Shown piece by piece: positions 1 through 7,719 of a DNA stretch of 30,206 nucleotides. The stretch is from an uncultured Chlorobiota bacterium (GTDB taxonomy: Bacteria; Bacteroidota; Ignavibacteria; UBA10030; UBA6906). Under the pieces are notes generated by a model. It saw only the letters and a program-made list of their open reading frames with translations, searched no databases and had not been told where the DNA came from. Each line of letters starts with the position of its first letter. The first letter of the stretch is position 1. The position numbers were made by a program, and so were the translations under genes. Where the stretch lies: assembly GCA_900696645.1 (NCBI GenBank), contig CAADGV010000013.1, positions 1 through 30,206 of the forward strand, in the 5' to 3' direction.

Positions 1-57
1 CACGGCGTCGAGCTTAAACTGTTTCTCGTAGCGCTTGCGTTTCGCAGCTGTTTCCAT
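1..57 (-). CDS. IS3-family transposase OrfA, N-terminal fragment
   Basis: Nineteen codons starting at the ATG complementary to 55-57 read METAAKRKRYEKQFKLDAV. The K-R-x-Y-x-x-x-F-K-x-x-A-V pattern is the start of the helix-turn-helix of IS3-type OrfA proteins, which bind the element ends. A GGAAGG ribosome-binding site lies about 8 nt upstream, which supports this start. The rest of the protein, and any OrfB integrase made by frameshift, lies beyond the left edge. Confidence 0.75.
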   Translation of the reverse strand, partial: METAAKRKRYEKQFKLDAV

Positions 58-102
58 GATGAACCTTCCTTTCGTTATGTTGAAGATAGTGGTTTATCTT
101 CT

Positions 103-127
103 TGTCCGAAAGTCGGGGGGAAGGTCA
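103..127. repeat. Terminal inverted repeat of the IS3 element
   Basis: About 25 bp form the putative left inverted repeat (IRL, upstream of orfA). Read outward-in on the minus strand it starts TGACC, has a run of six C, then a gap and CGGACA. Its outer edge is placed at base 127 because DUF4386-like coding similarity starts immediately after it. Only one copy is in the window, so it is identified by resemblance to known IS3 ends, not by pairing. Confidence 0.55.
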
Positions 128-368
128 CTTCCTTCCCCGATTCGTTGGCATGTGGTTGTTCCTCAACGGCACAGGGTATGTCGCGATGAGTTTTACTGGA
201 ATCGTCCTGCCGGCATATGCAGAGACTGTCAAAACAATCAGCTTCCCCGCTCTGTTTGGAGAGGTGGCGCTCATGGTGACATTGATAATCAAGGGAGCAA
301 CCGCGAAACCGTTGATTGTTCCCAACAATTCCGAACCATTCATGATCAAGAAGGATATTCAACCGTAG
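128..368 (+). pseudogene. DUF4386 family membrane protein, C-terminal remnant cut by an IS
   Basis: The frame 129-368 encodes FLPRFVGMWLFLNGTGYVAM and then a segment through SFTGIVLPAYAETV and GEVALMVTLIIKG. This matches the last two membrane helices of DUF4386 proteins, whose C-terminal part usually reads LPRxLGxLL...GYLxxSF...LLPxY...GExxLxLWLLxKG. The family is uncharacterised. The N-terminal two thirds are missing because the insertion-sequence end lies directly upstream, so no functional protein is expected. Residues after the last helix are a short hydrophilic tail. A second, separate family member is at 1382-2060. Confidence 0.65.
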
Positions 369-401
369 CGGCTCGAACATATCAGTCAGAGGATGAAACA
401 A

Positions 402-863
402 ATGATACAAGAGCTTCTTGAAACCTGGGACATCCACAGCAGAATCAACCTGTATCTCCTCAATGCAATCAAAGAAGAACATTTGGCCGACCTCTCCGCA
501 TCGGGAGGAAGAAATGTCGGACAGCAGTTTGCCCACATCCACAACGTGCGTCTCATGTGGCTCAAAGCCGCCAGCCCTACTCTGTTAAAGGGGCAGGTGA
601 AGATCGAAAAAGATGCAAAGCTGTCGAAGAAGCTCCTGGCCACTGCGTTGGAGAAGAGTTCAAAGACAATCAAGGAATTATTGGAAAGCGGCTACAAGGA
701 AGGCAAAGTGAAAGGATTTAAGCCACACCCTTCTGCCTTCTTCGGCTATCTGCTTTCCCATGAGAGTCACCACAGAGGGCAAATCATGCTTGCTTTGAAG
801 CAGTCAGGCCATCCTGTAAACCAGAAAGTTCAATACGGACTCTGGGAATGGGGTTCACGATAG
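402..863 (+). CDS. DinB-like (four-helix, metal-binding) protein
   Basis: A 153-residue protein of the DinB/YfiT-like putative metalloenzyme superfamily, whose members carry a divalent metal held by three histidines and often act as bacillithiol- or glutathione-type S-transferases or have unknown roles. The likely ligands are visible: HIH near residues 45-47, and SHESHHRGQ near 119-127 on the last helix. Length fits the family. An ATG at 393 is also possible, but AGAGG at 387-392 sits at a proper distance only from the ATG at 402. It is the only gene in the first 3 kb that looks intact. No partner is evident, since its neighbours are remnants. The substrate cannot be inferred. Confidence 0.8.
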   Translation: MIQELLETWDIHSRINLYLLNAIKEEHLADLSASGGRNVGQQFAHIHNVRLMWLKAASPTLLKGQVKIEKDAKLSKKLLATALEKSSKTIKELLESGYKEGKVKGFKPHPSAFFGYLLSHESHHRGQIMLALKQSGHPVNQKVQYGLWEWGSR

Positions 864-881
864 ATAACGAGGAGCATACGA

Positions 882-1321
882 GTGAAAAACATCAAGATAT
901 TCGGGAGCACCATTAGCCAAGAAACTTGGCATCAAAAGTAATTTCACGATCAGGCTGGTGAATCATAGAAAAGAGTCGAGATCTCTTTGGGAGGTGGGCG
1001 GAGTATGACCGACAAGTTCTTGAAACGCCAATTGCCGGCAACGGTGCGAAAGACCTCGTCAAGCATTTGTACACGAAGGGCGCCTGGTCCCTGTATGTTC
1101 TGTATCGCCTCGTTGGCGAAAATACCTTTGGGTCGATCATTCGTAGCATGCTGACGGAGTTCAAAGATCGCGTCATCAACTTTCAAGACTTTCAGAAGCT
1201 CTGCGAGCGCGAGGCGAGCCGGGATCTTGGTGGTTTCTTTCAAGAATGGATCTATGGAATAGAATCTTCTCAACTCCTGATTGAAAAGGCCTCCATCGAT
1301 GACATCGTGAAACGCTATTAG
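882..1321 (+). pseudogene. M1-family aminopeptidase-like, degraded C-terminal remnant
   Basis: From about 962 the reading frame encodes WAEYDRQ, then KHLYTKGAWSLYVLYRLVGE, then a segment ending SRDLGGFFQEWIYG. The YxKGAxxLxxLxxxxG...F...LxxxxSxxDLxxFFxxWxYG arrangement belongs to the region after the zinc site of M1 metallopeptidases. The HExxH active site is absent. A GTG at 882 with GAGGAG at 869-874 opens a frame of only 19 codons that then stops, so the gene appears to have been reduced by deletions to its start and its tail, joined out of frame. No product is expected. Confidence 0.5.
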
Positions 1322-1381
1322 AATGAGATGGACTTAGACAGTTGTGCGTCGTTATTGAAAACTCAAATGGAGGATACGTAT

Positions 1382-2060
1382 ATGGGCGAAAAAGAGTATT
1401 CGCTCAAAACAAGAGGAAGAATTGTGTTTCTATTTTGGGCACTATACGCGGCACCCGCTATTTACAGTCTGCAGTATGTTCGACCTATGCTCATTGTGTT
1501 TGGAGATGCCGTAGCGACAGTAAACAACATTATGACTCACGAGTTCCTGTTTCGTATGGGGATTGTGAGTCATCTCGTTCAAAGGGGTCAATAAAACTTG
1601 GGTGAGCATATTTTGGACATCAATATTGATGTCCGTTGCCATAACTGTCGTCAATACGCTTAACTATGTTGCACCTCTCGTCATTCTCAGCAAAGCTGAT
1701 TACCTGAAGATATTTCAACAAGAACAACTTCATGCACTTGTGATGATATTCCTCAGACTAAGCAACTATGGACAAGCACTCTTTGAGATTTTCTGGGGAT
1801 TGTATCTCTTTGCTTTTGGATTACTCATTATTAAATCAAGGTTTATTCCAAGAATGTTGGGTATTTTGATGATCGTCGGAAGCATCGGCTTTCCCATCAA
1901 TACTTTTACCAAGCTACTCATCCCGGAATTCTATCCTGCTATATTTACACAAATGGCGATGCTTGTTAGTGGTCTTGGAGTAGTCCCGACCCTCTTTTGG
2001 ATTTTGGTTATAGGTGTCAAAGAACAACAACTGGACAGCGAGCTCAATGCTAAACATTAA
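1382..2060 (+). pseudogene. DUF4386 family membrane protein, frameshifted
   Basis: The first frame (ATG at 1382, GGAGG at 1369-1373) encodes a leading transmembrane helix and then FGDAVATVNNI and EFLFRMGIVSHLV, and ends at 1594. Another frame from about 1602 encodes SIFWTSILMSVAI, LVILSKADYLKIF, LSNYGQALFEIFWGLYLF, and the closing helices to 2060. Together these follow the DUF4386 order (GDAAxTxxNI, LFRxGIxSxL, GxDYL, HxYGxxxxxxFFGLxxL). Between the two parts roughly half of one helix is missing and the frame changes, which points to a small deletion plus shift. Function is unknown in this family. It is a diverged paralogue of the remnant at 128-368. Confidence 0.65.
1615..1634. repeat. Perfect 20-bp palindrome inside the DUF4386 pseudogene
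   Basis: GGACATCAATATTGATGTCC is its own reverse complement over all 20 bases. It lies just after the point where the DUF4386 frame is broken. It could be a chance palindrome, a binding site, or a scar of the event that deleted coding sequence here. Confidence 0.5.
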
Positions 2061-2516
2061 GATGCAACGTGCAGCAAACATCTACGCCGCCTGACTCAAG
2101 AATGGTGGTGCAATAAAAAAGCGCCGCAAGCCAACGAACACATAACACTTTATAAAAGGTCAGAGTCCCCGCTACGCGGCAGAGGGATTTCGCAAACTAC
2201 GCTCAACAAGAGAAAAGTGGTCTGCGGACAAAATGGACGCGGCTCATTTAGAGACAGCTCAGAACTGCTTAGTAGCAGTCATTATTCCGTTTGTCATTCC
2301 ATGGAAGTATGTCTGGATGCACTACGTGAGAAAAGCTGGAGACCGATGGAAATGATTAATACTCTTTTGCCCACAACACCTTTTTCCTTATCTTGTACGT
2401 GGTCCGTCTCCAATACTCCTCTTCCGCTCTTGAGGAACGACGATACTCATTCATGTGTTGTTGAAGTGTCAAAGTCTCTCGCAGTTATCTCCACTCACAA
2501 CTGATGGTGATCGAGC
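2061..2516. other. Intergenic, no gene recognised
   Basis: About 455 bases between the DUF4386 pseudogene and the Crp/Fnr gene. A plus-strand open frame of 95 codons is present (2217-2504), but its translation is rich in S, T and C, has no recognisable domain and no good ribosome-binding site. No strong terminator hairpin was seen. Given its position among remnants it is probably decayed sequence. Confidence 0.4.
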
Positions 2517-3222
2517 ATGGCCGAGCAAACCAAGTTCTGGTACCTGAATCACTTCAACCTCTTTGAAAGCCTGGACGAAGGAACGATGATGGAACTCGAT
2601 CGTATGGCATCCATGAGCGAGGTGAAGCAACATCAACCGATTTACTTTCCGGATGAACCTTCCCACTCCATTTTTCTTCTCAAAAGAGGGCATGTAAAAA
2701 GTCTCCTGCTTGAGCGCGGAAGGGAAGGAAGCAATTCTTGAAGTACTCGGACCGGGGGAGATTTTTGGAGAGCTGTCACAGTTGGAAGCCGGATCTCAAC
2801 GAAGCGAGATTGCCCAGGCATTGGACGATGTTCTGATTTTGCGCGGTGAAACAGGACGACTTTGAACGGCTGATGATGAAAAACCCGGGACTGAATTTCC
2901 AGGTCACCAAGCGCATCGGCCTGCGGATGAAGAAGTTTGAGGAACGGGTAACAGCCCTTGTGTTCAAAGATGTGCGCAAGCGGATTGCCAGCTTCCTTGT
3001 AGCCTATGCAGAAAGAGTTCGGTAGGATGAAACAGGGTATTGTGACCATCAAAATGCATCTTTCCCATCAGGAGATTGCGTTTCTTACCGGGTCAGCGCG
3101 TCAAACTTGTAACAACAACTCTGAACGAACGCAGGAGCGCGGGCCTCATTGATTTTTCCCGGGAGGCTCTCACCATAAAACAATTCGACAAGCTGAAAAC
3201 AAATGTCACAGTGACTTCATAG
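2517..3222 (+). pseudogene. Crp/Fnr family transcription regulator with four frameshifts
   Basis: The first frame gives an N-terminal cyclic-nucleotide-binding fold (LFESLDEGTMMELDRMAS, PIYFPDEPSHSIFLLKRGHV). Continuing in successive frames gives EAILEVLGPGEIFGELSQLE, then VKQDDFERLMMKNPGLNFQV, then EFGRMKQGIVTIKMHLSHQE, then TVTTTLNERRSAGLIDF to a TAG at 3220. The helix-turn-helix (LSHQEIAFLTGSARQTVTTT) is well kept. Each break is repaired by dropping one base: near 2721-2728 (G), 2841-2846 (G), 3011-3015 (A) and 3107-3110 (T). No Fnr-type cysteine cluster is visible. As written the gene makes only 74 residues, but the protein is otherwise normal, so insertion-type sequencing errors are a real alternative to decay. 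The gene precedes the redox fusion at 3310. Confidence 0.75.
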
Positions 3223-3250
3223 TGTGTATTGTCTGTGACCGTCCTGTGAC
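3205..3250. promoter_or_regulatory. Three CTGTGAC half-sites before the redox fusion gene
   Basis: CTGTGAC occurs at 3233-3239 and 3244-3250, and in inverse orientation (GTCACAG) at 3205-3211, the latter as part of the palindrome GTCACAGTGAC. TGTGA is the half-site recognised by Crp-like proteins, and TTGTGAC-type half-sites by the NnrR/Dnr branch. They lie at the end of the Crp/Fnr gene and within 110 bases of the next start codon. That they form an operator is inference; the spacing is not a standard Crp palindrome. Confidence 0.35.
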
Positions 3251-3309
3251 AGTATCTTCATACAATGTTCCGGATGGAAATTCACACTCAGTAAGATACC
3301 TTTGAAACA

Positions 3310-5688
3310 ATGAACATTCTTACGCAGTACACGAAGTGGCTCCATACGAGGTGGCCTGCAGGCATTGTGGAAAAGCTACCGCACGTGAACTCGGATGGCT
3401 CGTCCAACATCCCCGGTCTCTATATCGTCGGCGATCTTACCGGCATTCCGTTACTGAAGTTTTCGGCAGACAGCGGCGCAAGGGCAATTCAAGCCATCCT
3501 GCCCGATCCCGATTTCCGGAAAGCACGTACAACCGCCTCTCACCATGCGATACTCGACGTCGTCATTGTTGGCGCCGGTGTGTCGGGTATGGCGGCTGCA
3601 CTTGAAGCGAGGAAGAAAGGGTTAAGCTTCGAAATACTCGAGGCCACAGAACCCTTTTCCACCATCGTCAACTTTCCCAAAGGAAAACCCATCTTCACGT
3701 CTCCAACCGACATGACGCCGGCAGGTGATTTGCAGTTCACCGCGCAGGTGAAGGAGCCGTTGGTTGACGAACTGAAAGCGCAGACGCTGGCGAAGGGCAT
3801 CACTCCGCGCATAGCGCGTGTTGAGAAAGTGGTGAAGAAAGACGGGCATTTCGAAGTCGTGATTCCGAAGGAAGAGAGTCTGCGCGCGAGAAGGGTAATC
3901 GTGGGTATCGGACGCTCGGGCGACTTCCGAAAACTCGGTGTGCCGGGCGAGAACCGCGACAAGGTGTACAATCGTCTGCACGACCCGAAGGACTACACTA
4001 GTCAGAATGTAATTGTGGTGGGCGGAGGCGACAGCGCGTTGGAAACTTCCATCGCCATCGCTCAATGCGGCGGCTACGTGACCATCTCGTATCGCAAGGA
4101 GGAATTCTCCAGACCAAAGCCCGACAATGTGGAACGTCTGAACAGGCTGATGGCTGACCCGATGGCCGACGTTGCGATTGAAACACCAACCTCCGAGCGC
4201 GTCACGACAAGCAGTGGCGGATTCATGGGTGATGCAAACAAACCCGGCCGTATTACGCTCATGATGAAGAGCCAAATAAAGAACATCGGGGAGAAAGAGG
4301 TGACGCTACTTGATGCCGCAGGAAAGGAGGTCACGCTCCCGAATGATGCAGTCTTCTCCATGATCGGGCGCGAAGCGCCATTGGAGTTCTTCCGGCGGAC
4401 CGGAGTGAAGATCACCGGTGAATTGGGGTGGAAGGGATGGACAGGTTTCGCGCTCTTCTTCCTCTTCTGTCTCTTTATCTACAACTGGAAAGCGGGCGGC
4501 GAGGTCACGAAATTGTTCGAGCGGAATAACTGGTTCCCGCACAACATCCCCGCGGTTGTCACGGGACTTGGCGAGTCTGTTGCCGCCGCGGCAGCCGACA
4601 AGACCACAGTTCTTGGTACGATGATGCTCTCCCTGGGTGAGGGGGGATTCTACTACGCATTTGTTTACAGTCTCATCATCATCATCTGCGGCTACAGGCG
4701 CATTAAGAGGAGGAAGACCCCGTACGTCACGACGCAGACATTGACCCTGACGGCAATCCAGCTTGTTCCGCTGTTCCTGTTGCCCTACTTCATTCTGCCG
4801 TATCTCGGCTACAACGGCGCTTTCGAGTCAGGTTTCGGGAAGAGTATTGCCGACGCGCTGTTCCCTGCCGTCAACTACGGTCACGGGCGTGAGTACTGGC
4901 GGGCCTTCGGAATCATCCTCGCATGGCCGCTGTTTGTGTGGAATGTCTTTACCTCGCAACCTCTCTGGTGGTGGCTTGGTATAAGTCTCGTACAAACATT
5001 TGTCATCATTCCTGTTATCGTGTACTTCTGGGGAAAAGGTGCCTATTGCGGGTGGATATGTTCTTGTGGGGCGATGGCCGAGACACTCGGCGATACGCAT
5101 CGCCACAAGATGCCTCATGGCGCGGGATGGAACCGCGTGAACATGGTCGGTCAGTTCATCCTCGCGGTTGCCTTCCTGTTGCTCATCCTCCGTGTGGTCG
5201 GATGGATAACGCCCGGTACGGATTTTGGAAGGACGGTCAACACAACATTCAACGGCCTCTTCCAGAACTGGTCGCTCCTTGGCATCCAGCTCAACTACAA
5301 ATACATTGTTGACCTGTTTCTTGCAGGAGCGGTGGGGTATGGAGCGTACTTCTGGTTCAGCGGACGCGTATGGTGCCGGTTTGCCTGTCCGCTTGCCGCG
5401 CTCATGCACATCTATGCGCGCTTTAGCCGCTTCCGCATCCTTGCCGATAAGAAGAAATGCATTTCCTGCAACGTCTGCACGTCGGTATGTCACCAGGGGA
5501 TAGACATCATGAACTTCGCCAACAAAGGACTGCCTATGGAAGACCCCGAGTGTGTCCGTTGCAGCGCGTGTGTGCAATCGTGTCCCACCGGGGTGTTGCA
5601 GTTTGGACAAGTTGATCGTTCAAGCGGCGCCGTCATAAGGCGCGATGTCCTTGACGCGTCACCGGTTTTGATGAGAGAGAAGAATTGA
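3310..5688 (+). CDS. Flavin oxidoreductase fused to NapH-type membrane polyferredoxin
   Basis: A 792-residue fusion. Residues 35-62 (GLYIVGDLTGIPLLKFSADS) look like the end of a flavin reductase fold. A complete thioredoxin-reductase-like module follows, with FAD motif GAGVSG at 88-93 and NAD(P) motif GGGDSA at 238-243. About six membrane segments then run from 375 to 690, holding the NapH/CcoG-like motifs CGWICSCG (580-587) and CRFACP (689-694). The tail has two 4Fe-4S clusters: Cys 717/720/723/727 and 748/751/754/758. The expected role is electron transfer between NAD(P)H and a membrane or periplasmic acceptor; the acceptor is not indicated. The start is the ATG at 3310, with a poor ribosome-binding site. 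A Crp/Fnr gene lies directly upstream, suggesting control by oxygen, nitric oxide or redox state. Confidence 0.85.
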   Translation: MNILTQYTKWLHTRWPAGIVEKLPHVNSDGSSNIPGLYIVGDLTGIPLLKFSADSGARAIQAILPDPDFRKARTTASHHAILDVVIVGAGVSGMAAALEARKKGLSFEILEATEPFSTIVNFPKGKPIFTSPTDMTPAGDLQFTAQVKEPLVDELKAQTLAKGITPRIARVEKVVKKDGHFEVVIPKEESLRARRVIVGIGRSGDFRKLGVPGENRDKVYNRLHDPKDYTSQNVIVVGGGDSALETSIAIAQCGGYVTISYRKEEFSRPKPDNVERLNRLMADPMADVAIETPTSERVTTSSGGFMGDANKPGRITLMMKSQIKNIGEKEVTLLDAAGKEVTLPNDAVFSMIGREAPLEFFRRTGVKITGELGWKGWTGFALFFLFCLFIYNWKAGGEVTKLFERNNWFPHNIPAVVTGLGESVAAAAADKTTVLGTMMLSLGEGGFYYAFVYSLIIIICGYRRIKRRKTPYVTTQTLTLTAIQLVPLFLLPYFILPYLGYNGAFESGFGKSIADALFPAVNYGHGREYWRAFGIILAWPLFVWNVFTSQPLWWWLGISLVQTFVIIPVIVYFWGKGAYCGWICSCGAMAETLGDTHRHKMPHGAGWNRVNMVGQFILAVAFLLLILRVVGWITPGTDFGRTVNTTFNGLFQNWSLLGIQLNYKYIVDLFLAGAVGYGAYFWFSGRVWCRFACPLAALMHIYARFSRFRILADKKKCISCNVCTSVCHQGIDIMNFANKGLPMEDPECVRCSACVQSCPTGVLQFGQVDRSSGAVIRRDVLDASPVLMREKN

Positions 5689-5718
5689 CTGTGCCCATTG
5701 CATTTCACGAATGAGACG

Positions 5719-6417
5719 ATGCCCTCCATTCAGCGAATCGGCGTGGTGATACCGGCTTTCAACGAAGAGCATTCGATCGGATTAGTTATCAAGAGTATTC
5801 CCCCGCTTGTTGATGAAATCGTTGTGGTGAATAACGGATCGACTGACCGGACTGCGGAAGCTGCAATACAGTCGGGGGCTACTGTGCTTCATGAGCCAAG
5901 AAGGGGATACGGTTACGCCTGTCTCAAAGGGATTGATCATCTTCTGAACCGCAGGGCGACAATCATTGTATTCCTTGATGGTGACTTCAGTGACTACCCT
6001 GAAGATCTACCTGACCTATTAAGTCCCATTCTGGAGGGCAAGGTTGACTTTGTCATAGGTTCTCGCATGATCGGCGAGAGAGAACCGGGGGCAATGCTCC
6101 CTCAAGCAATCATCGGAAACTGGCTTGCCTCGATGTTGATCCGGTTGTTCTGGGGCTACCGCTTTACAGACTTGGGACCGTTCAGGGCAATTCGTGCCGA
6201 TGCTCTCAGGCAAATGAACATGTCTGACCCGACGTACGGGTGGACGGTGGAAATGCAAATCAAAGCTGCAAAGCTAACATTGAATTGCTCCGAGGTTCCG
6301 GTGCGATACCGCAAACGGATTGGACGGTCGAAGGTAACGGGCACACTTGCAGGCACCATCAAGGCCTCGGCAAAAATCCTCTACACGATTTTCAAGCATG
6401 TGTTCATCAAGGTGTAA
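5719..6417 (+). CDS. Family 2 glycosyltransferase (DPM1/polyprenyl-phosphate type)
   Basis: A 232-residue GT-A glycosyltransferase. It shows the nucleotide-sugar fold (VVIPAFNEEHSIG at the start, EIVVVNNGSTDRT near residue 34), the metal-binding DGD at 87-89, and a DLGPFRAIR segment typical of dolichol- or undecaprenyl-phosphate sugar synthases. No C-terminal membrane helices are present. The frame also opens at a TTG 21 nt earlier, but the ATG at 5719 gives the normal N-terminus. It ends in TAA immediately before the ATG of the next gene, so the two are co-translated. The pairing with a GT-C type membrane protein suggests it makes the lipid-linked sugar which that protein uses. The sugar itself cannot be read from sequence. 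Confidence 0.85.
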   Translation: MPSIQRIGVVIPAFNEEHSIGLVIKSIPPLVDEIVVVNNGSTDRTAEAAIQSGATVLHEPRRGYGYACLKGIDHLLNRRATIIVFLDGDFSDYPEDLPDLLSPILEGKVDFVIGSRMIGEREPGAMLPQAIIGNWLASMLIRLFWGYRFTDLGPFRAIRADALRQMNMSDPTYGWTVEMQIKAAKLTLNCSEVPVRYRKRIGRSKVTGTLAGTIKASAKILYTIFKHVFIKV

Positions 6418-7719
6418 ATGACTTCCGGAAAGCTTGTTGGACTTGGCATTGCTACGACTGTCCTCTACCTCAGTCTCTACATTCCCGATTCACCCGGAAG
6501 CAGGGTGGCGCTTTTTATTGCGGTGAACGCTCTGGCATTTGTGCCGCTTGTGGTGGTGTTCCGTGCGTTCATCAGAAAGTCGGAATCAGTCTCTGACGAA
6601 CGAGCTCTCCTGCTGATTCTCTTCTTCGGAATGGCTTTCAGACTTGCACTTATTCCTCTTGATCCCGTGGCCTCCGATGATATCTATCGGTATGTTTGGG
6701 ATGGAAAAGTTGCTCTCTCGGGCACGAATCCTTTTGCGCTTGCACCGAGCGACCCCCGACTTTCACACTTACACACCGTAGACCTTCCATCCAAGATCAA
6801 CTTCCCCGACATGCGGACGATCTACCCGCCATTTGCGCAAATGTTCTTCGCTTTTTCCAACCTCCTGTTCGGTGATTCTGTTTCCGGGATGAAGTTGTTG
6901 CTTGTTCTGTGCGATCTGGGCACTATGATTCTGCTTGTGGTTCTTCTAAGACGTATTGCCCTGCCCCCTGCAAGGGTTGTACTGTATGCCTGGAGTCCTG
7001 TTCCGATCATGTACGTTGCACTGGATGGACATATTGATGCCTTCGGAATCCCGCTGTTGCTGCTTGCTGTGTATCTCATCATAAGGGAGAGAAGAATATT
7101 GGGATCTGCAACAATGGGGCTTGCCGGTCTTGCAAAGCTTTATCCGATGTTTGTCGTTCCACTGTTGTTTCAACGCGGGAAGAATGTGAAAAAGAATGCC
7201 GTTGTGTTGTTGCCCCTCCTGGTCTTCGGTATTGGCTGCTGGGCCTACGTAGAACCGACGGGCGGGCTTGTCGAATCATTTAAAGTCTTCACTTCGCAGT
7301 TTGAATTCAACGGGTCCGTGTTCTCACTCATGAAGTTCGTTACGGGAATGAACGTCGAATCACGCATTGTGTGCGCGATCATTTTCAGCGCGTGGATTCT
7401 CATGCTTGTCTTTTTGGACCGAACACTCATCGAGAAGACTTTCTTGGGATTTCTGGGATTTGTCATCCTTTCCCCGGTTGTGCACCCCTGGTACCTGACG
7501 TGGTTGGCGGCGTTGATCGTAGTCCGTTGGTCGCCGGCAGTGTTCTCGTTACTGATTCTCTCCAATCTGAGCAATATCGTGGTGTACGAATACAGGACCT
7601 CGGGCGTCTGGGCGGATAATCCCGTCGTGTTGTTGCTGGAATATCTGCCGTTCTTTGCATTGCTGATGTGGGAACTTTCACGCGGAAGAGCAAGATTCCC
7701 CTTGGTACGATCGTCATGA
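6418..7719 (+). CDS. Polytopic membrane glycosyltransferase, GT-C/GT87-like
   Basis: A 433-residue protein with about ten hydrophobic segments. After the first two helices comes SDDIYRYVWDGKVALSGTNP, the acidic extracytoplasmic loop of GT-C (GT87/DUF2029-like) transferases that use polyprenyl-phosphate sugars. Further markers are YPPFAQMFF near 140, AWSPVPIMYVALDGHIDAFG near 190-210, GLAKLYP near 240 and SPVVHPWYLTWL near 355. It starts one base after the upstream GT2 stop and overlaps the following gene by ATGA, so three genes form one translationally coupled unit. It probably transfers the sugar from the lipid carrier made by the upstream GT2. Acceptor unknown. Confidence 0.75.
   Translation: MTSGKLVGLGIATTVLYLSLYIPDSPGSRVALFIAVNALAFVPLVVVFRAFIRKSESVSDERALLLILFFGMAFRLALIPLDPVASDDIYRYVWDGKVALSGTNPFALAPSDPRLSHLHTVDLPSKINFPDMRTIYPPFAQMFFAFSNLLFGDSVSGMKLLLVLCDLGTMILLVVLLRRIALPPARVVLYAWSPVPIMYVALDGHIDAFGIPLLLLAVYLIIRERRILGSATMGLAGLAKLYPMFVVPLLFQRGKNVKKNAVVLLPLLVFGIGCWAYVEPTGGLVESFKVFTSQFEFNGSVFSLMKFVTGMNVESRIVCAIIFSAWILMLVFLDRTLIEKTFLGFLGFVILSPVVHPWYLTWLAALIVVRWSPAVFSLLILSNLSNIVVYEYRTSGVWADNPVVLLLEYLPFFALLMWELSRGRARFPLVRSS

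Larger units (their letters stand above)
1..127 (-). mobile_element. End of an IS3-family insertion sequence
   Basis: The left edge of the window holds the outer end of an insertion sequence whose body lies outside. The parts seen are the first codons of an OrfA-type transposase reading leftwards, a Shine-Dalgarno sequence in front of it, and a terminal inverted repeat whose outermost bases, read on the minus strand, are TGACCTTCCCCCCGACTTTC. Ends beginning TGACCT followed by a C-run and a later CGGACA are typical of the IS51/IS407 branches of IS3. Sequence just right of base 127 is DUF4386 coding sequence, so the element sits inside that gene. The opposite end and the target duplication cannot be seen. 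Confidence 0.75.

Noticed and set aside
2217-2504. Plus-strand open frame of 95 codons
   Set aside because: Its translation has no recognisable domain, unusual S/T/C-rich composition and no ribosome-binding site, and it lies among pseudogenes.
4828-5610. Long minus-strand open frame (260 codons) opposite the redox fusion gene
   Set aside because: It is the antisense of a gene with clear motifs on the plus strand; its composition is that of a shadow frame.
7668-7715. Upstream extension of the DUF2064 fusion frame
   Set aside because: It overlaps the end of the GT-C gene; the ATGA overlap at 7716 gives the expected N-terminus SHEALIIFAK.
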